Below the pieces are notes generated by a model. That model was not told the origin of the DNA. It saw only the letters and a list, made by a program, of their open reading frames with translations, and made no database searches. From Sorex araneus (Eukaryota > Chordata > Mammalia > Eulipotyphla > Soricidae): a stretch of 64,000 nucleotides of DNA. Each line of letters begins with the position of its first letter. Position 1 is the stretch's first letter. Both the position numbers and the translations under genes were made by a program. Below are positions 32,776-44,875 of the stretch, piece after piece. The stretch spans positions 192,713,000 to 192,776,999 of the forward strand of contig NC_073306.1 in NCBI RefSeq assembly GCF_027595985.1, written 5' to 3'.

Positions 32776-32981
32776 TATAATTTACAGTTTTTTTTCTTTG
32801 CTTTTTGGGTCACACCTGGCAACACACAGGGGTCACTCCTGGCTCTGCACTCAGGAATTACCCCTGACGGTGCTCAGGGGACCATATATGGGATGCTGGG
32901 AATCGAACCTGGGTCGGCCTCGTGCAAGGCAAATGCCCTACCCGCTGTGCTATTACTCCAGCCCCTATAATTTACAGTTTT
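32776..32981 (-). mobile_element. SINE type A with target duplication
   Basis: Reversed body 32792-32965; tataatttacagtttt flanks it exactly at 32776-32791 and 32966-32981. Confidence 0.95.
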
Positions 32982-34440
32982 AAGGACTATAGTTTACAAA
33001 CTTTGTTCTTAAAATTTTTAAGCAAATATTAAGACTCTAGAATAAAAGAGCCCATCCTACCATAGTATATATTTTTAGTAGTAAAAATTTAAAAAATGAT
33101 ATTTGGAATACATAGAATGCATGAAACTTTACAGTTAGAAAAATGATTTGAATTTTAGTCTATCCCAGAATTTGACAAACTTACTCTTTGAGGAGGGGAA
33201 GTACTTGCAAAATCTATGTAATATGACTCAATTTTTAAATAAGTGGTCCTCCTCAAAAACAAAGAATAAAAGTCTCTAGAAAGGCTTTTGTTTTTATTTT
33301 ACATTGTTTACTTGTGAAAAGTTTTGGTGTAAAGTATTGAGGAAGCCAGTGTTTTTAACTTAAACTATGAGATGTAAGGGGAAGTTAAAAAAACTTTAGA
33401 AAGAATCTAACCTGCAAAATGCATTTCCAATGCTCTGATAGCATTTAATAAGAGCTCTGAAAATCAGCAGTCCAAGTAAAAATGAATAAAATAGCAATCA
33501 AAGTGAAAATATTAATCTGTAGGAGGGAGTAGTAAATCCTAATAAAACTGATTTTACTAGACATTAAATTTCCTGACTAAAGCTCCTATAAAGTCACACT
33601 GAGTACAAATGATCACAAAGACGATGAAAGATATTCAAGTAATCTAGGAGGAAGCATTAACAAAGACATGGGGTTAGTAAAGGTAAAAGAAAGAACAAAT
33701 TGAGTAGTGCATCTTAAATTCATTAAAATATTACTTGTTAGAAATATTACTAGATAGAAAAAGTGTACTTCAACATATAAACTTACTTGTAGTATAATCT
33801 GTACAATAATTAGCCTACTTTGTAAAGTTGGCATTTATATTCAGTATTGACTTTTCACTATTTTGATGTTCTCATAATAAATTCTTGTCAGATATTATAT
33901 GCTGTAGAAGTGTTTGTGTCTAAAAAAGAAGCCCAACATTCAGTAGTATGGATGCTGGTGCCAGGTGGGAAGGCACTATTGTAACTTCCATGACTTATTT
34001 TTTTGGTCTTTCTTTTATAGAGTGGATAAGAGAATTTATCAGCATAAAGGATGCCATTATGCCAATTGGTAAATTAGCCTTCTTTGGAAGCACATCTTAA
34101 ATGTGCTAATTTGACATATCTATGTTCATATCAAATTATTTTCAAAAGTCAAAATTAAAAATGTGTGCTTTATCCAGCAAAATTTTGAATACTGTACATA
34201 TACTTTCCCCCAAAATAGGCAACTAGGAATCGGGTGGTTTAAATCATTAGTCAAACTTATTTTTTCTAAGATAGCGGAGTAAGCATATCATGACATTGAT
34301 TTATGTAAATCTAATTAAAACAAAAAAAGGCATAAAAATACAGAGTCTCTGTTGTGAGGTAATTTTATTTTGAATAATATAGTGATTCAAAAGAGATTTT
34401 GCATTGGGTAATAGATAATTGCTGCTTTTAAAAAGGCTTT
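32982..34440. other. Intergenic DNA, nothing recognised
   Basis: AT-rich, no exon-like or repeat signature that I can support; the small open frames show no family likeness. Confidence 0.4.
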
Positions 34441-34443
34441 GTC

Positions 34444-34622
34444 GGGCCAGAGTGATAATACAGCGCGTAGGGCATTTGCCTTGCACGCTGCCGTCCTGAG
34501 TACAATTTCCGGCATCCCGTATGGTCCCCCAAGCACCGCCAGGAGGAATTCCTGAGTGCAGTGCCAGGAGTAACCCCTGAGCATTGCTGGGTGTGACCCA
34601 AAATGCAAAATTAAAAAAAAAA
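34444..34622 (+). mobile_element. SINE type A
   Basis: gggccagagtgataatacag head, complete body, A tail. Imperfect flanks aggctttgtc / tggttttgtc. Confidence 0.88.
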
Positions 34623-34739
34623 TTGGTTTTGTCCGTAAAGTTTTTTCTTCCTACTTGAAAAGATTTATTCCTACAGTGAGGGACTGTCAATCAAGGACCC
34701 TATTCGCTAAGGGAAATCTACTTTTATAACACTGAATAA

Positions 34740-34862
34740 ATTGGCAGAAGTAATAATAGTACAATGAGTGCTTGCTGTGCACGTGGCTGACCTGAGTTTG
34801 AGCCCCAGTAACCCAGATGGTTCTCTGAGCTCTGTCAGGTGTGGTCCTGAAACAAAGAAAAC
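34740..34862 (+). mobile_element. Old SINE, shortened
   Basis: gcagaagtaataatagtaca, gctgacctgagtttgagccc, ctgtcaggtgtggtcctga; the mid-body is missing. Confidence 0.65.
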
Positions 34863-34929
34863 TAGAAAAAACTAGAAAGTGTCTACCTACCACGTCAGAG
34901 GAATCGTGTCATGAACAGGAGACACAGGA

Positions 34930-35112
34930 GGGGCCTGAGCAAAAGTAGAGTGGATAGGGCAATTACCTTGCATGTAAGTGACCCGGGTTCAATCCTTGCT
35001 TCCAGATATGGTCACTGAGCACCACTCAGCGTGAATGCTAAGCGTGCAGCCAGGAGTTTGGAGTTTGCCTTGAGTACCACTGGGTATGCCTCTGCCCCTC
35101 CCACAACAAAAC
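34930..35112 (+). mobile_element. Old SINE
   Basis: ggggcctgagcaaaagtaga, gacccgggttcaatccttgc, gagtaccactgggtatgcct. Confidence 0.7.
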
Positions 35113-35783
35113 TAACAACAAAAAAAAATCCCCTTACAAGCAACAAAAATAAATATGAAATAACACAGGAACACACAAGGAGAGAAAAGTCAACTGTGGA
35201 TAGACATAAAGACATTTTAAACTCTGCTATATGTAGGACCCTAGATATTTCTGTTTAAATGAGTCAATACGTTTCTTATTTTTCCCCTATGCTAGTGTTG
35301 AGTTTCTGTCTCTTACAACCAAAGAATCCTGACCAACATGACAGGTTTGGTTGTTTATATCTAATTTCTTGAAAGTAAAAATTTCAGTTCTCATAAATAT
35401 ACAACTCAATATACAGAAAGTGTTTAAAAATCAAATAACAAATCTATATAAATCAATTCTTAATATTTGTGACAGATTTATACTTTAAAAAACTATGCTA
35501 AAACATCCTTCATTATATCCATGACATAACAGAATTTCTTTTATAAAACTGTGTATCTAGAATCCAACCATCTGACTTTGAATTACTATTTAATTATTAA
35601 CTCTGAATTTTACTTTTCTTTACCTCAAGTTCCTAAGATTACTATGGAGCTGTATAACTCCCCTCCATGCTTCAAAAATTTATCTTACAATATGTATTCT
35701 TCTTTTTTTACTAAAAACACACATTGATACCTGTTTTGGCTAACTTAGAGAAATCCAGAGAGGATTTCTGCTTTTCTGACAAA
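35113..35783. other. Intergenic DNA, nothing recognised
   Basis: AT-rich; no recognisable gene or repeat. Confidence 0.4.
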
Positions 35784-36031
35784 TCACTGTATCACTGTCA
35801 TTTCATAGCTCATTGATTTGCTTGAGCGGGCACCAGTAACATCTCCCTTGTGAGACTTGTTGTTACTGTTTTTGGCATATCGAATATGCCACGGGGAGCT
35901 TGCCAGGCTCTGCTGTGCGAGCGGAATACTCTAGGTAGCTTGCCGGGCTCTCCAAGAGGGACAGAGGAATCGAACCCAGGTGGGCCATGTGCCAGGCAAA
36001 TGCCCTATCCGCTGTGCTATCGTTCCAGTCC
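35784..36031 (-). mobile_element. SINE type B, full length
   Basis: cactgtatcactgtcatttc tail, gcatatcgaatatgccacgg, gaatcgaacccaggtgggcc, and a head ending tgctatcgttccagtcc. Confidence 0.92.
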
Positions 36032-37438
36032 AAAAGCATAGAGAAAACTAATTTCAGCTATTGATGATTGGCAGTGTGCACAGAGAACAGCATGCCCTGC
36101 TCCCTTCCCAGAAACTCCTTTGTATGGGGTATGCATTATTGTTGCAATCCTACTTTCGCTATGTTAATGTTACTTTTGGTTTTATTATTAAGTTTTTTTT
36201 TATGATCTGGTAGGTTATTTTCTGGGTTAGGGAATAATACACACTGCAAATTCTTGGCAATTGATTTTTTTGCTTTGTGCCATTTTAATTGATGGACAGT
36301 TTACAGGAAATGCTCTACTCTTGGATATCAAGAGAAGCTTGTATGTGCAAAGTGCATAGTAGGTAGACAATACTGTTAGCTATTATCATTAATGCAATTT
36401 GGGTATTCAGAGAAGTTTCCATTATACAGGAGACAATTAGGGCAGCCACAGGGATATCCAGGTTGCAAAGAGAATCTAACTTGCTGTGGTGATTTGGGTA
36501 GATGACAGGCAGTCTGGAAAGCACCCTGGGAATATTCTGGGTAAAAGCCAACTGATCTGCTAACCTGGAAAGATGATACGAGGCCTACCTGCATTAAGAG
36601 ACATCTGTGCACCAGTTTCTCTCTTTATATACGAGCAAAAGGAAAGCAGAATGGAAGCAAACATTTTATATTATTTATTCTGATAAAAAATTTGCATTGT
36701 TGAGGAATTTTTAAATAATTTGGGTCTTGTAACAATGGTTATTTGTATGTTAAACCCTAAATATTGGATAATAGACCATATTTTGAAAACAATTTTAATA
36801 TTATCTGTGCATATGTAAGAAACATCTATGATCTCCCTTACATATGAAAGGGAGAAAGAAAGACAAATCATCTACCATTAAGGTCTACCCACTGCATTTT
36901 ATGGGGTTATTAGATTTGTTTCACTTAAGATGACAACGTCATAAAATGAAAAGTGCATTTCTTTAGTACAAAGGCTAGATGGGTACAAAGAGTAGAAAGA
37001 AAGTAGGTAGAGAGAATTTTTTTGGATAATTCACAGGCAGTGACAATACAACTAGCTAGGTTATAACCTACCAATACGTTCTTGTAGATCTATGTGATTC
37101 GGCAGGGAACTCTTTATGGTCAGGAAAAGTTTATTGCTATCACCTATTCTACGACTTACTCAGGAAATCAGTCAAAATGGTATCCTTAGTAAACTGTAAT
37201 CCACATTTACTCATAATTACCTCACTTCTAGAAGAAATAGAAAAGGACATTCTGTAGCTTGACCTATTACTGCCCCTAAACACTTGCCCAAGACAAAGAA
37301 AAAAATGTTTCCAGAGTCCTAACATTTTTCAAATTTGCAATTTAAGTGTGCACAAAAGGATGACTCTAAGATCAACATGATTTTGGAGTTGTAAGCAAGC
37401 TGTCTTCTTTGGGCTTTCCTCTATAGAGACCTTCTGCA
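36032..37438 (-). other. 3' flank and probable 3' UTR of the protease gene
   Basis: Repeat-poor stretch downstream of the TMPRSS11C stop. A minus-strand AATAAA at 37130-37135, about 300 bases past the stop, is a candidate polyadenylation signal; another is at 36674-36679. Neither is proven. Confidence 0.4.
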
Positions 37439-37600
<162 letters not shown>

Positions 37601-37623
37601 CTAGAGAGAAAAAGGACATACAC

Positions 37624-37819
37624 AATTAGTATAATTTATTTATTTATTGCTTTTTGGGTCACACCTGGCTATGCTCAGAGGTTACTCCTGGCTTTGCACT
37701 CAGAAATCACTCCTGGCGGTTCTCATGGGACCATATGGGATGCTACGAATTGAACCCGGGTCGGCAGCATGCAAGGCAAACTCCCTACCTGCTGTGCTGC
37801 CCCTAATTAGTATAATTTA
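37624..37819 (-). mobile_element. SINE type A next to the last-exon acceptor
   Basis: Body 37639-37804, in the same sense as the protease transcript; aattagtataattta flanks it at 37624-37638 and 37805-37819. Its tail reads caataaataaataaat on the minus strand, giving AATAAA hexamers just before the acceptor. Confidence 0.93.
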
Positions 37820-38221
37820 AAGGTGGACCACTGCTTTTCTTTCCTAGAAGAAAAAAAACTTAGATACTTCAATATTAAATTGGCAATATTCTAGAATATT
37901 TTGCATTCAGTAATCACTTATTTAAACAAAGATATCAGTATTTTTGCATGTAACAATGTAACAATGCAATAAACAATTTCAACTCCCCTTTGACCCAAAA
38001 GTGATATTGAAGAATAGCTCTTTATGTAACTACCACTATGTCAAAAAATTCTAATTACCTTCTCATGCAACCTTGATTGTCAGGAAGGTGCTGAGGAAAA
38101 TAAGATAAATTTATATTCACCAACTCCCAGTATTACACTATTATCCTTCCATTTTTATGTAAAAAATACAATTATCAGAATTGTGTAATTTTGTTTAATT
38201 ATACTCTCTATTGTTTTATCT

Positions 38222-38405
38222 GCAGAATCTTGCATGGCAGAGCCTGGCAAGCTACCCGTGGCGTATTCGATATGCCAAAAACAGTAACAATAATGGACCT
38301 CATTCCCCTGAACCTGAACGCAACACAGATAAATGAGATGTTACTGGCGCCCACTCTACCAAATTGATGAACAATGGGATGACAGTGATACAGTGATACA
38401 GTGAT
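38222..38405 (+). mobile_element. SINE type C, 5' truncated
   Basis: Starts mid-body (atggcagagcctggcaagct) and has atggacctcattcccctgaa, the block specific to type C, then gatacagtgatacagtgat as tail. The tRNA head is absent. Confidence 0.85.
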
Positions 38406-39664
38406 TGTTTTATTTATATATGTTTTGACCATTTTCTCAAAAAGATGATGGATTATCTCAGCATTTGGATTTTCACTTGTGTGTCAATCTTTTCCATTTT
38501 ATTAGATAATTTCAACATTTAATTACACATCTAATAACTTAGAACATAGTTCTTGGTTTCCTTAATTTTGATCATCCACATGTTTATTAAACTTTTCCAT
38601 GTCACTACTATAATCATTTCAAACTTCCTTAACTATGAAATGCCATTATTCAGCATTCAGATTGCATGTACTTATCCCTTTAGTTGCACCAGTCTTTTAT
38701 TCTATATTTTTTGCTCTGTATCTGCTTGTCAGTTTCATCAAGAGTGTCAATCATCACTGAGGCAATAGTGGAGGCCAACAGTTGCTCTGGTGGAGGGTGT
38801 GGGGTTCGAACACTGTTTTCAGGAATCCTGCTCCCGAACAGCTATTGCCACAAATAGCATAAAGTTAAAGAAGAATGTTAATTCTTGGATTCTCCTCTTT
38901 CTCTTGGTGTATTAGCTTTCTTACTTCTTCCCGTCTTTCTCTATGCAGCTATCACCAATAATTTAATACCTTACTCTTTCAACAAAATTCTCAACTGCTT
39001 ACCTTCCTCCCCACCATAATTTGGGCAAACTGTACACTGTGAAAGAAAATCACATTACATACTGACATCCTCAATTCAGTTCCTCTCTGCAATAGTTACC
39101 GTGTTGCTAGACATTACTTTCTTATATTTGTTAGTAATTAGTCTAACTTTTTTCTCATTTTATAGTTAAAATTATTTTTAACTTCGTAAAATGCTTCTAA
39201 AACAAAATAATCATTTAAATAATTTTAAGCATAGAATTAGTTCAATGATAGTAAGCATACATATATATTTTTGTGAAAATCACTAATTCCAGAACTTTAT
39301 CTGCCAGAATACAAACTCTATATTGATTTAACAATAACTTCTCATATTTTCTTCTTTTCAAATTCCTATGTAAGTAACATTTTGTTGTCTTTTTCATAGC
39401 TATTATAAGAATTCTAAGAGCCAAGTCATGCAGTATTTTTTTCTGATTTTGAGAGACTTTTTAAAAGTAGGCATTATGTCTTCAAGTTAATAACATGTTA
39501 CAAAAACTAGGGCTCCAGATCTGTACTTTGAAAGCTTACTGTAGCTTTTATCTCTTATATGTTTCAAACAAATAACTCTGGTGCTCTTTATGTACAATTC
39601 CTTTGAGCTAAGAAAGTACTACTATATTTGTCTAGGTAAGTACAGAATCAGTTACAAATCTAGG
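38406..39664. other. Intron of the protease gene, nothing recognised
   Basis: AT-rich intronic sequence without exon or repeat signature that I can support. Confidence 0.4.
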
Positions 39665-39667
39665 AAG

Positions 39668-39768
39668 GGGGACTGGAGCAATAACACCATTGGTCATGTG
39701 CTTGCCTTGCATGTGGCTCACCTGGTTTATTCCTGGCACCCCATATGGGCCCCGGAGCACTGCCAGTT
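39668..39768 (+). mobile_element. SINE type A, 3' truncated
   Basis: ggggactggagcaataacac head, cacctggtttattcctggca, ggagcactgccag, then unrelated sequence. Confidence 0.75.
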
Positions 39769-40246
39769 TTGTCTCTAAATACATGTGTTTATTTAGAAAA
39801 ATTACTTGACTCTTTTTATCAGTATTATATTCTGATAAGTAGAGCTTATATTGTAGAAACATGCCTCATAGAATTGTTATACTTGAATAAATTATTATTT
39901 GTAAAGAACCTCAAACAACAAATGGCAGTTGCTGTTGTTATGCAAGTACTGTTAAACTAATAAAATAAAATTTAAGGTGATAAATTCAGATTAAGAGAAC
40001 TCCACATTCATTAGGTTTGATGCCAAATCCCCCATTGACTGTCTCTCAGTAGAAAGGACAAACCAAATTCAAGTTAGCAATATTCAATTTAATTTCTTCA
40101 TTGTTTACTATAAATTAATTCACTTCCTACTCCTGTTTACAGATTATTAGAACCAGGGTTTAACATTTTCATTTCAATCATCATTCTTGTCATATATAAA
40201 TATAATTTATTTAGCTATTTTCAGTATAGATCGTTTAAAAATATTT

Positions 40247-40466
40247 AAAATAAGTCATTCTTGGGGCCGGAGTGATACTACAATTGTAGGGCATTTGCCT
40301 TGCACATGGTCAACCTGGGTTCGATCACCGGCATCCCATATCGTCCCCAAGCACCTCCAAGAGTAATTCCTGAGTGCAGAGCCAGGAGTAATCCCTGAGC
40401 ATTTCCGGGTGTGACCCAAAAAAGAAAAAAATAGTAATAATAAATAAAATAAAATAAGTCATTCTT
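40247..40466 (+). mobile_element. SINE type A with target duplication
   Basis: Body 40263-40450 with an (AAATA)n tail; aaaataagtcattctt flanks it at 40247-40262 and 40451-40466. Confidence 0.94.
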
Positions 40467-40542
40467 TTGAGACAGTGTAGTAGTTAATTGGAAATTAAAA
40501 CCACAAGAAAGAAAATCTTGAAAATGAAACACACAGATATAC

Positions 40543-40685
40543 CTGGCAGGCATCCACTCTTCCACTTAAGAACCCAGCACACAGCATTTCAGGTGTGATT
40601 ACACCACCATACACCTGTTCACTATTGCAGATCTTATTATCTATAATCTTCACCATTCCTTTTTGGAGTATATTAGGACTACTTC
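40543..40685 (-). CDS. TMPRSS11C: TMPRSS11C penultimate coding exon
   Basis: 143 bp encoding the piece between the catalytic Asp exon and the Ser exon: [20 protein letters not shown], then [20 protein letters not shown] and DACQ at the donor (CCAG|gtatat). It carries two disulfide cysteines of the trypsin fold and the DACQ specificity-pocket start. Acceptor catttag at 40686. The first two bases (GA) complete a glycine codon begun in the previous exon. The PNILQKG and KIIDN stretch is closer to mouse Tmprss11c and human TMPRSS11B than to TMPRSS11D. Confidence 0.92.
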
Positions 40686-41007
40686 CTAAATGAATAGAAT
40701 TAAACAATTTTACTTGGATAAATATTAATCTCTAAGGCTAGATTATTAGTTTCTAACCCTTTACACACTTTCCAAATAAATATAATGTATATGTTTTAAT
40801 TAAGCTTTTATTTGTATCTTTTCTTTGCAAAAAAATGGCTTTGAATACACTGCTATCAGTTAAAACAATCATATTTAGAAATATTTAGCATCAATATTTA
40901 TCTATGATGGTATTTTTCTCCTTTGGATTCTTTTTACAATTTCATAATTTATTACACCTTAAAAGACACCCAAAATTAAATTCTAGAGTCTAATTTCTGT
41001 TTTGAAA

Positions 41008-41138
41008 TTTTTTTATTTTATTAAAGAACTGATTCACAACATTATTGCTAGTTGAGTTTTATGCATATAATATTTCAACAGCAATCCTTCACCAGTGTTC
41101 CCATATCCCATCCCCACTGCCCCCTCTGCCCCTGCCTT
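41008..41138 (-). mobile_element. L1 3' UTR fragment
   Basis: attttattaaagaactgatt, tttcaacagcaatccttcac, cagtgttcccatatccc: the reversed L1 3' pattern, directly before a SINE. Confidence 0.5.
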
Positions 41139-41140
41139 AG

Positions 41141-41336
41141 AGTCTAGTTTGTTTATTTGTTTGTTTCTTTTTTGCTTTTTGGGTCACACCTGGCGCTGCA
41201 CAGGGGTTACTCCTGGCTCTGCACTCAGGTATTATTCCTGGTGTTGCTTGGGGGACCATATGGGATTCTGGGAATCAAACTCGGGTCAGCCGCGTGCACA
41301 GCTCTATCTGCTGTGCTCCAGCCCCAAGTCTACTTT
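41141..41336 (-). mobile_element. SINE type A
   Basis: Body 41151-41326: gggtcacacctggcgctgca, tgctgtgctccagcccc; small deletion in the head. Flanks agtctagttt / agtctacttt. Confidence 0.88.
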
Positions 41337-41944
41337 CTTAAACTCTCGCTATGACTGCGTAAGAGCTCACATAACTGAATGAGGGGTTATGAAAATTTGA
41401 CAATGGTAAAAACCTTCTGAATGGGCAACAATCAAAAAATAATTCAAAACCAGCTGTCTATTGCATCAGAAGTATTTGGGCCACTCTTGCTTAAGTTGCG
41501 TTTCTGAGGCACTAAATTGTTGCTAGTGAAAAGAGATCAAGAACTGAAAAAAGTTGTAAAAGATAATATTTAGATTTTCTACAATTGTTATAATTATGAA
41601 CTGTAGAATTAAGTTTAGCCTTGCTTTTTACTGCTTTCAAGTGCAGCATTTGCAAACACAAGTGGCCATCAAATCTTGACATTACTTGGATCAAAGGGAG
41701 GCATACATTTAAGTTGTTCTTACATAATAGTTGTATTCTCATTTCAATTCATAAAAAAAGCCTCAATCTTCTATAGACCTCATTTTTACTATGGTATATA
41801 GCTATATAAAATAGGCTTTGTAATCTAGTTATTTACTATATTATATGACTATTATCTTTCTTATCTAAAAGATAAGAGGGCAGGAATATTTGCCTATTTT
41901 AGTTATAAATGAAATCACTCAAAATAGTACTTAGAATTGAATAT

Positions 41945-42173
41945 ATCACTGTCTTCCCATTGTTCATCGATTTTCAAGCGAGCACCAGTAACATCTCCAT
42001 TGTGAGACTTGTTGTTACTGTTTTTGCCATACCAAATATGCCACGAATAGCTTGCCAGGCTCTGCCGTGTGGGCGGGATACTCTCAGTAGCTTGGTGGGC
42101 TCTCTGAAAAGGATGGAGGAATTGAATCCCGGTTGGCAAAGCAAATGCCCTACCCAATGTGCTATCGCTCCAG
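41945..42173 (-). mobile_element. SINE type B
   Basis: gttcatcgattttcaagcga, tgagacttgttgttactgtt, gaattgaatcccggttggc, and a head ending gctatcgctccag; small internal deletions. Confidence 0.9.
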
Positions 42174-42473
42174 AACAAAGTAGATAATGAAAATAAATTT
42201 TGATTGAATAAGTGCATGAAATAGAGAAAAATAAATTAGCCATTCAAGTAGTGTATTTCTGTAAAAGCTTCATTATTTAGAAAAATTATGCCAAATTACT
42301 TTATAAAGTTGTAGTTATTATTGAACACTGAGGATAATCTTCAATCAGTCATACATTAACCTCTTTTGAATTATCCAGAAAAAGTGTTTCTCAGGTCTTG
42401 TTATGTTAATGATGTTTTCACTATTTAATGCTGAAAACACAAGTCATGAAATGGAGAAAGATCGCAAACTCAC

Positions 42474-42733
42474 CATCATATTTTATAGTTCCCCATCCAG
42501 TCACCACCGCATTTGAATTGGGTGGGAATTCATAAGAAGCGTCTGGAAGACACACTCTTCGGATGTCGCTTGTGTATAACATTGGGGAAGACAGATGCAC
42601 CACAGCAATGTCATTATTATGTGCAGGATAATGGAAGTTTTCATGAACTATGATATTATCGATACTTCGTTGTGCTTGTGGATCATTTAAAAGAAGTCCA
42701 AAACTAGCTTTCCATTCCTTAGGATTTTTGGCA
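42474..42733 (-). CDS. TMPRSS11C: TMPRSS11C exon with catalytic Asp
   Basis: 260 bp. The first base T completes an Asn codon (AA|T) from the previous exon, giving HCFVNAKNPKEW, which matches the family spacing HCFxxxKNP. The exon then reads FGLLLNDPQAQRSIDNIIVH, ENFHYPAHNNDIAVVHLSS (Asp of NNDIA is the catalytic aspartate), IRRVCLPDASYEFPPNS, and VVTGWGTIKYDG at the donor GATG|gtgagt. The VCLP cysteine pairs with the stem region in this family and keeps the protease domain attached after activation. Open throughout; acceptor tttcctttag. Length and phases (2 in, 1 out) agree with both neighbours. Confidence 0.93.
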
Positions 42734-42977
42734 CTAAAGGAAATAGATTTATCATTAAATGTTCTGTGTATTAAAGATGTAGAAATTAACCTCTTTGTGC
42801 TTTAAAACATACTCATGTCAATTATATTGCAATAAACAGGAGAAGATATTTTATAGAAACCACACAAGTATAGGTATTTTTAATTCTCATAGTGCTTTAA
42901 ACACATGAAGCTATTTATGAGAAAAATATAGTCATAATCTGAGTAATATTTTAATAACTCACTGGTTATAGTTTAAT

Positions 42978-43137
42978 GAGGCCAAAGAGATACAGATATT
43001 AGGTGTTTCTCTTCCAAGCAGCTGACACTGTATTGATCCCTATTTCCCTGACCACTACCAGGAGTAATCCTTGAGAAAAGAGACTAGAAGAGACTAGAAT
43101 AACTGTTTCTTTTGAACACTGCTGGGTGTAGCCCAAA
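42978..43137 (+). mobile_element. Old SINE
   Basis: ggccaaagagatacagatat head, ccaggagtaatccttgagaa, cactgctgggtgtagccc; an agactagaag duplication lies in the middle. Confidence 0.65.
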
Positions 43138-43199
43138 CATCCTCTTTCCCACCCAGAAAAGATAACCTATGAAAACTACATTTTGTTCCCTGTTTTGGA

Positions 43200-43441
43200 G
43201 GACTGGAGCAATAGCACAGCGGTAGGGCGTTCGCCTTTTACGCAGCCGACCCGTGTTCCTCTGTCCCTCTTGGAGAGCCCAGCAAGCTACCGAGAGTATC
43301 GTGCCCACATGGCAGAGCCTGGCAAGCTACCCGTGGTGTATTGGATATGCCCAAAACAGTAACAATAAGTCTCACAGTGAGACACATTACTGGTGCCCGC
43401 TTGAACAAATCGATGAGCAACGGGATGATAGTGACAGTGAC
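43200..43441 (+). mobile_element. SINE type B
   Basis: gactggagcaatagcacagc head, a few bases lost around the B box, atatgcccaaaacagtaaca, then gatgatagtgacagtgacag. Confidence 0.92.
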
Positions 43442-43577
43442 AGTTTTGTCCAGAAAAAAAAAACTCATCAAGTTTAGACAGATGAAATGACAATATATGA
43501 TAATTAAAGTTTTAACATGAGCAAGGAGATGAGACCATAAAATAATAGATATAAAGAAAGTAATTAATTAATTTAGA

Positions 43578-43724
43578 TCTTGGGCCACACCTGGTGGTGC
43601 ACAGGGCTTAGTCCTGGCTCTTTGCTCAGAGATGACTTCTGGCAGTGTTCAAGGGACCAGATGTAGCACTGGGATTGGCCATGTTTGAGACAAGAGTCTT
43701 AATCCCTATATTATCTCAGGCCAA
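43578..43724 (-). mobile_element. Old SINE
   Basis: gggccacacctggtggtgca, cttctggcagtgttcaaggg, tatctcaggcc; reversed. Confidence 0.7.
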
Positions 43725-43773
43725 CAAAATTATCTTTTGTAATCATTAAAAACTATTAGTAATTTGATTCTTA

Positions 43774-43870
43774 GCAAGAAGAAAAAGAAAGAGGAGGAGG
43801 AAGAGAAGGAAGAAGAGGAAGAAGAAGGAGGAGGAGGAAAAAAGAGGAGAAAGAACAGAAAAAGGAGAAG
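43774..43870. repeat. Purine-rich (GGA/GAA)n tract
   Basis: About 95 bases of AG-only sequence with irregular GGA, GAA and GAAA units; the minus-strand Ser/Phe-rich open frame across it is spurious. Confidence 0.9.
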
Positions 43871-44703
43871 ACCAAAAATTGCTATAAATAGGAAGACATT
43901 TCTGACTTTCACTGTTAATCAACGCACTAAAAGTACTGATTGAAAAAAATAGAACTTCTGAACATTTTCAAACATTCATGTCCTAGAGAATTTTTTGTAA
44001 ATAAAACCAATAGAGCACTATAAAAAATTAATGAAAACAACCATAAAGCAAAAGAGACAAGTGTATTAGGTGCAAAATATAAAATTCTAGTGCAAAAAAT
44101 CAAAATTCATTAGAGGATCATTTCAAATAGGGTTATATACCTCTAAGGGAGGATGCAGAATGAATTCAAATGTTTATGATAAAATAAATAAAATGAAATG
44201 TATCACTGATAAGAAACACAAAATCTATCTTAAATTTGTGATTTATAATTTCTTTCAAAATTGAAGTAAATGACTCAGGCTTAATTTATTTCTTCTTTTT
44301 TCTTTTTTAAGTTTTTTCTCTTTTCTTTCTTTTAAATAATTCATAACCAAAGATTTTTTTTTTTGCTATCTTTGACACATTTTTGGTTGTTAATACTAAG
44401 GACTGCTACTGACATTTGGAGAACCAGGAATGCTAGTAATCATTCAATGAAATCGAGGATAGCTTTCTACAGCAAGTCACTATGAAGTCCAAAGTGTCAG
44501 TGGTGCCAAAGTTGACAACCCTTATCTAGTCTCAATATATGTTTGTTATTTTATATTTCATTGTACAATTTGTTGAGCATGGTGCTGCTAATGATTCATT
44601 GTACAATTTGTTGAACAGATAGAGGCATAGTCCTGAAAGTTATGTACAGACTACTAGGTATACTTGAATATCTTTTAAAGTCCTAATGTCAATCAGAGCT
44701 TAC

Positions 44704-44875
44704 TTTACAAAACAATGAGCAGCAGTCACAAGCCAGCTATTACTAATGAGAGTTGCTCCACACCGGTGAACATTGTTCTGTTGAAGGCTAGCTTGCCATG
44801 GCCATTCCCCTTCCTCGGCATTTGTCCCACCAACTATTTTGTTGCCAGAGTGAGTAATTGTGCGCTGCCCACAAC
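44704..44875 (-). CDS. TMPRSS11C: TMPRSS11C exon with activation site and catalytic His
   Basis: 172 bp. It begins [20 protein letters not shown]: the zymogen is cut after Lys at K/IVGG, exposing Ile to form the active trypsin fold. Then come [32 protein letters not shown] with the catalytic His, and HCFV plus two bases of an Asn codon at the donor AAA|gtaagc (44703). A shorter reading with donor TTT|gtaaag at 44708 was set aside because it breaks the frame with the next exon. The [20 protein letters not shown] segment is the part I find most like mouse neurobin. Light- and heavy-chain cysteines are present. Confidence 0.93.

Noticed and set aside
44704-44711. Alternative donor TTT|gtaaag at 44708
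   Set aside because: It would leave the exon in phase 0 while the next exon needs two bases; the donor gtaagc five bases further gives the correct frame and the family HCFxxxKNP spacing.
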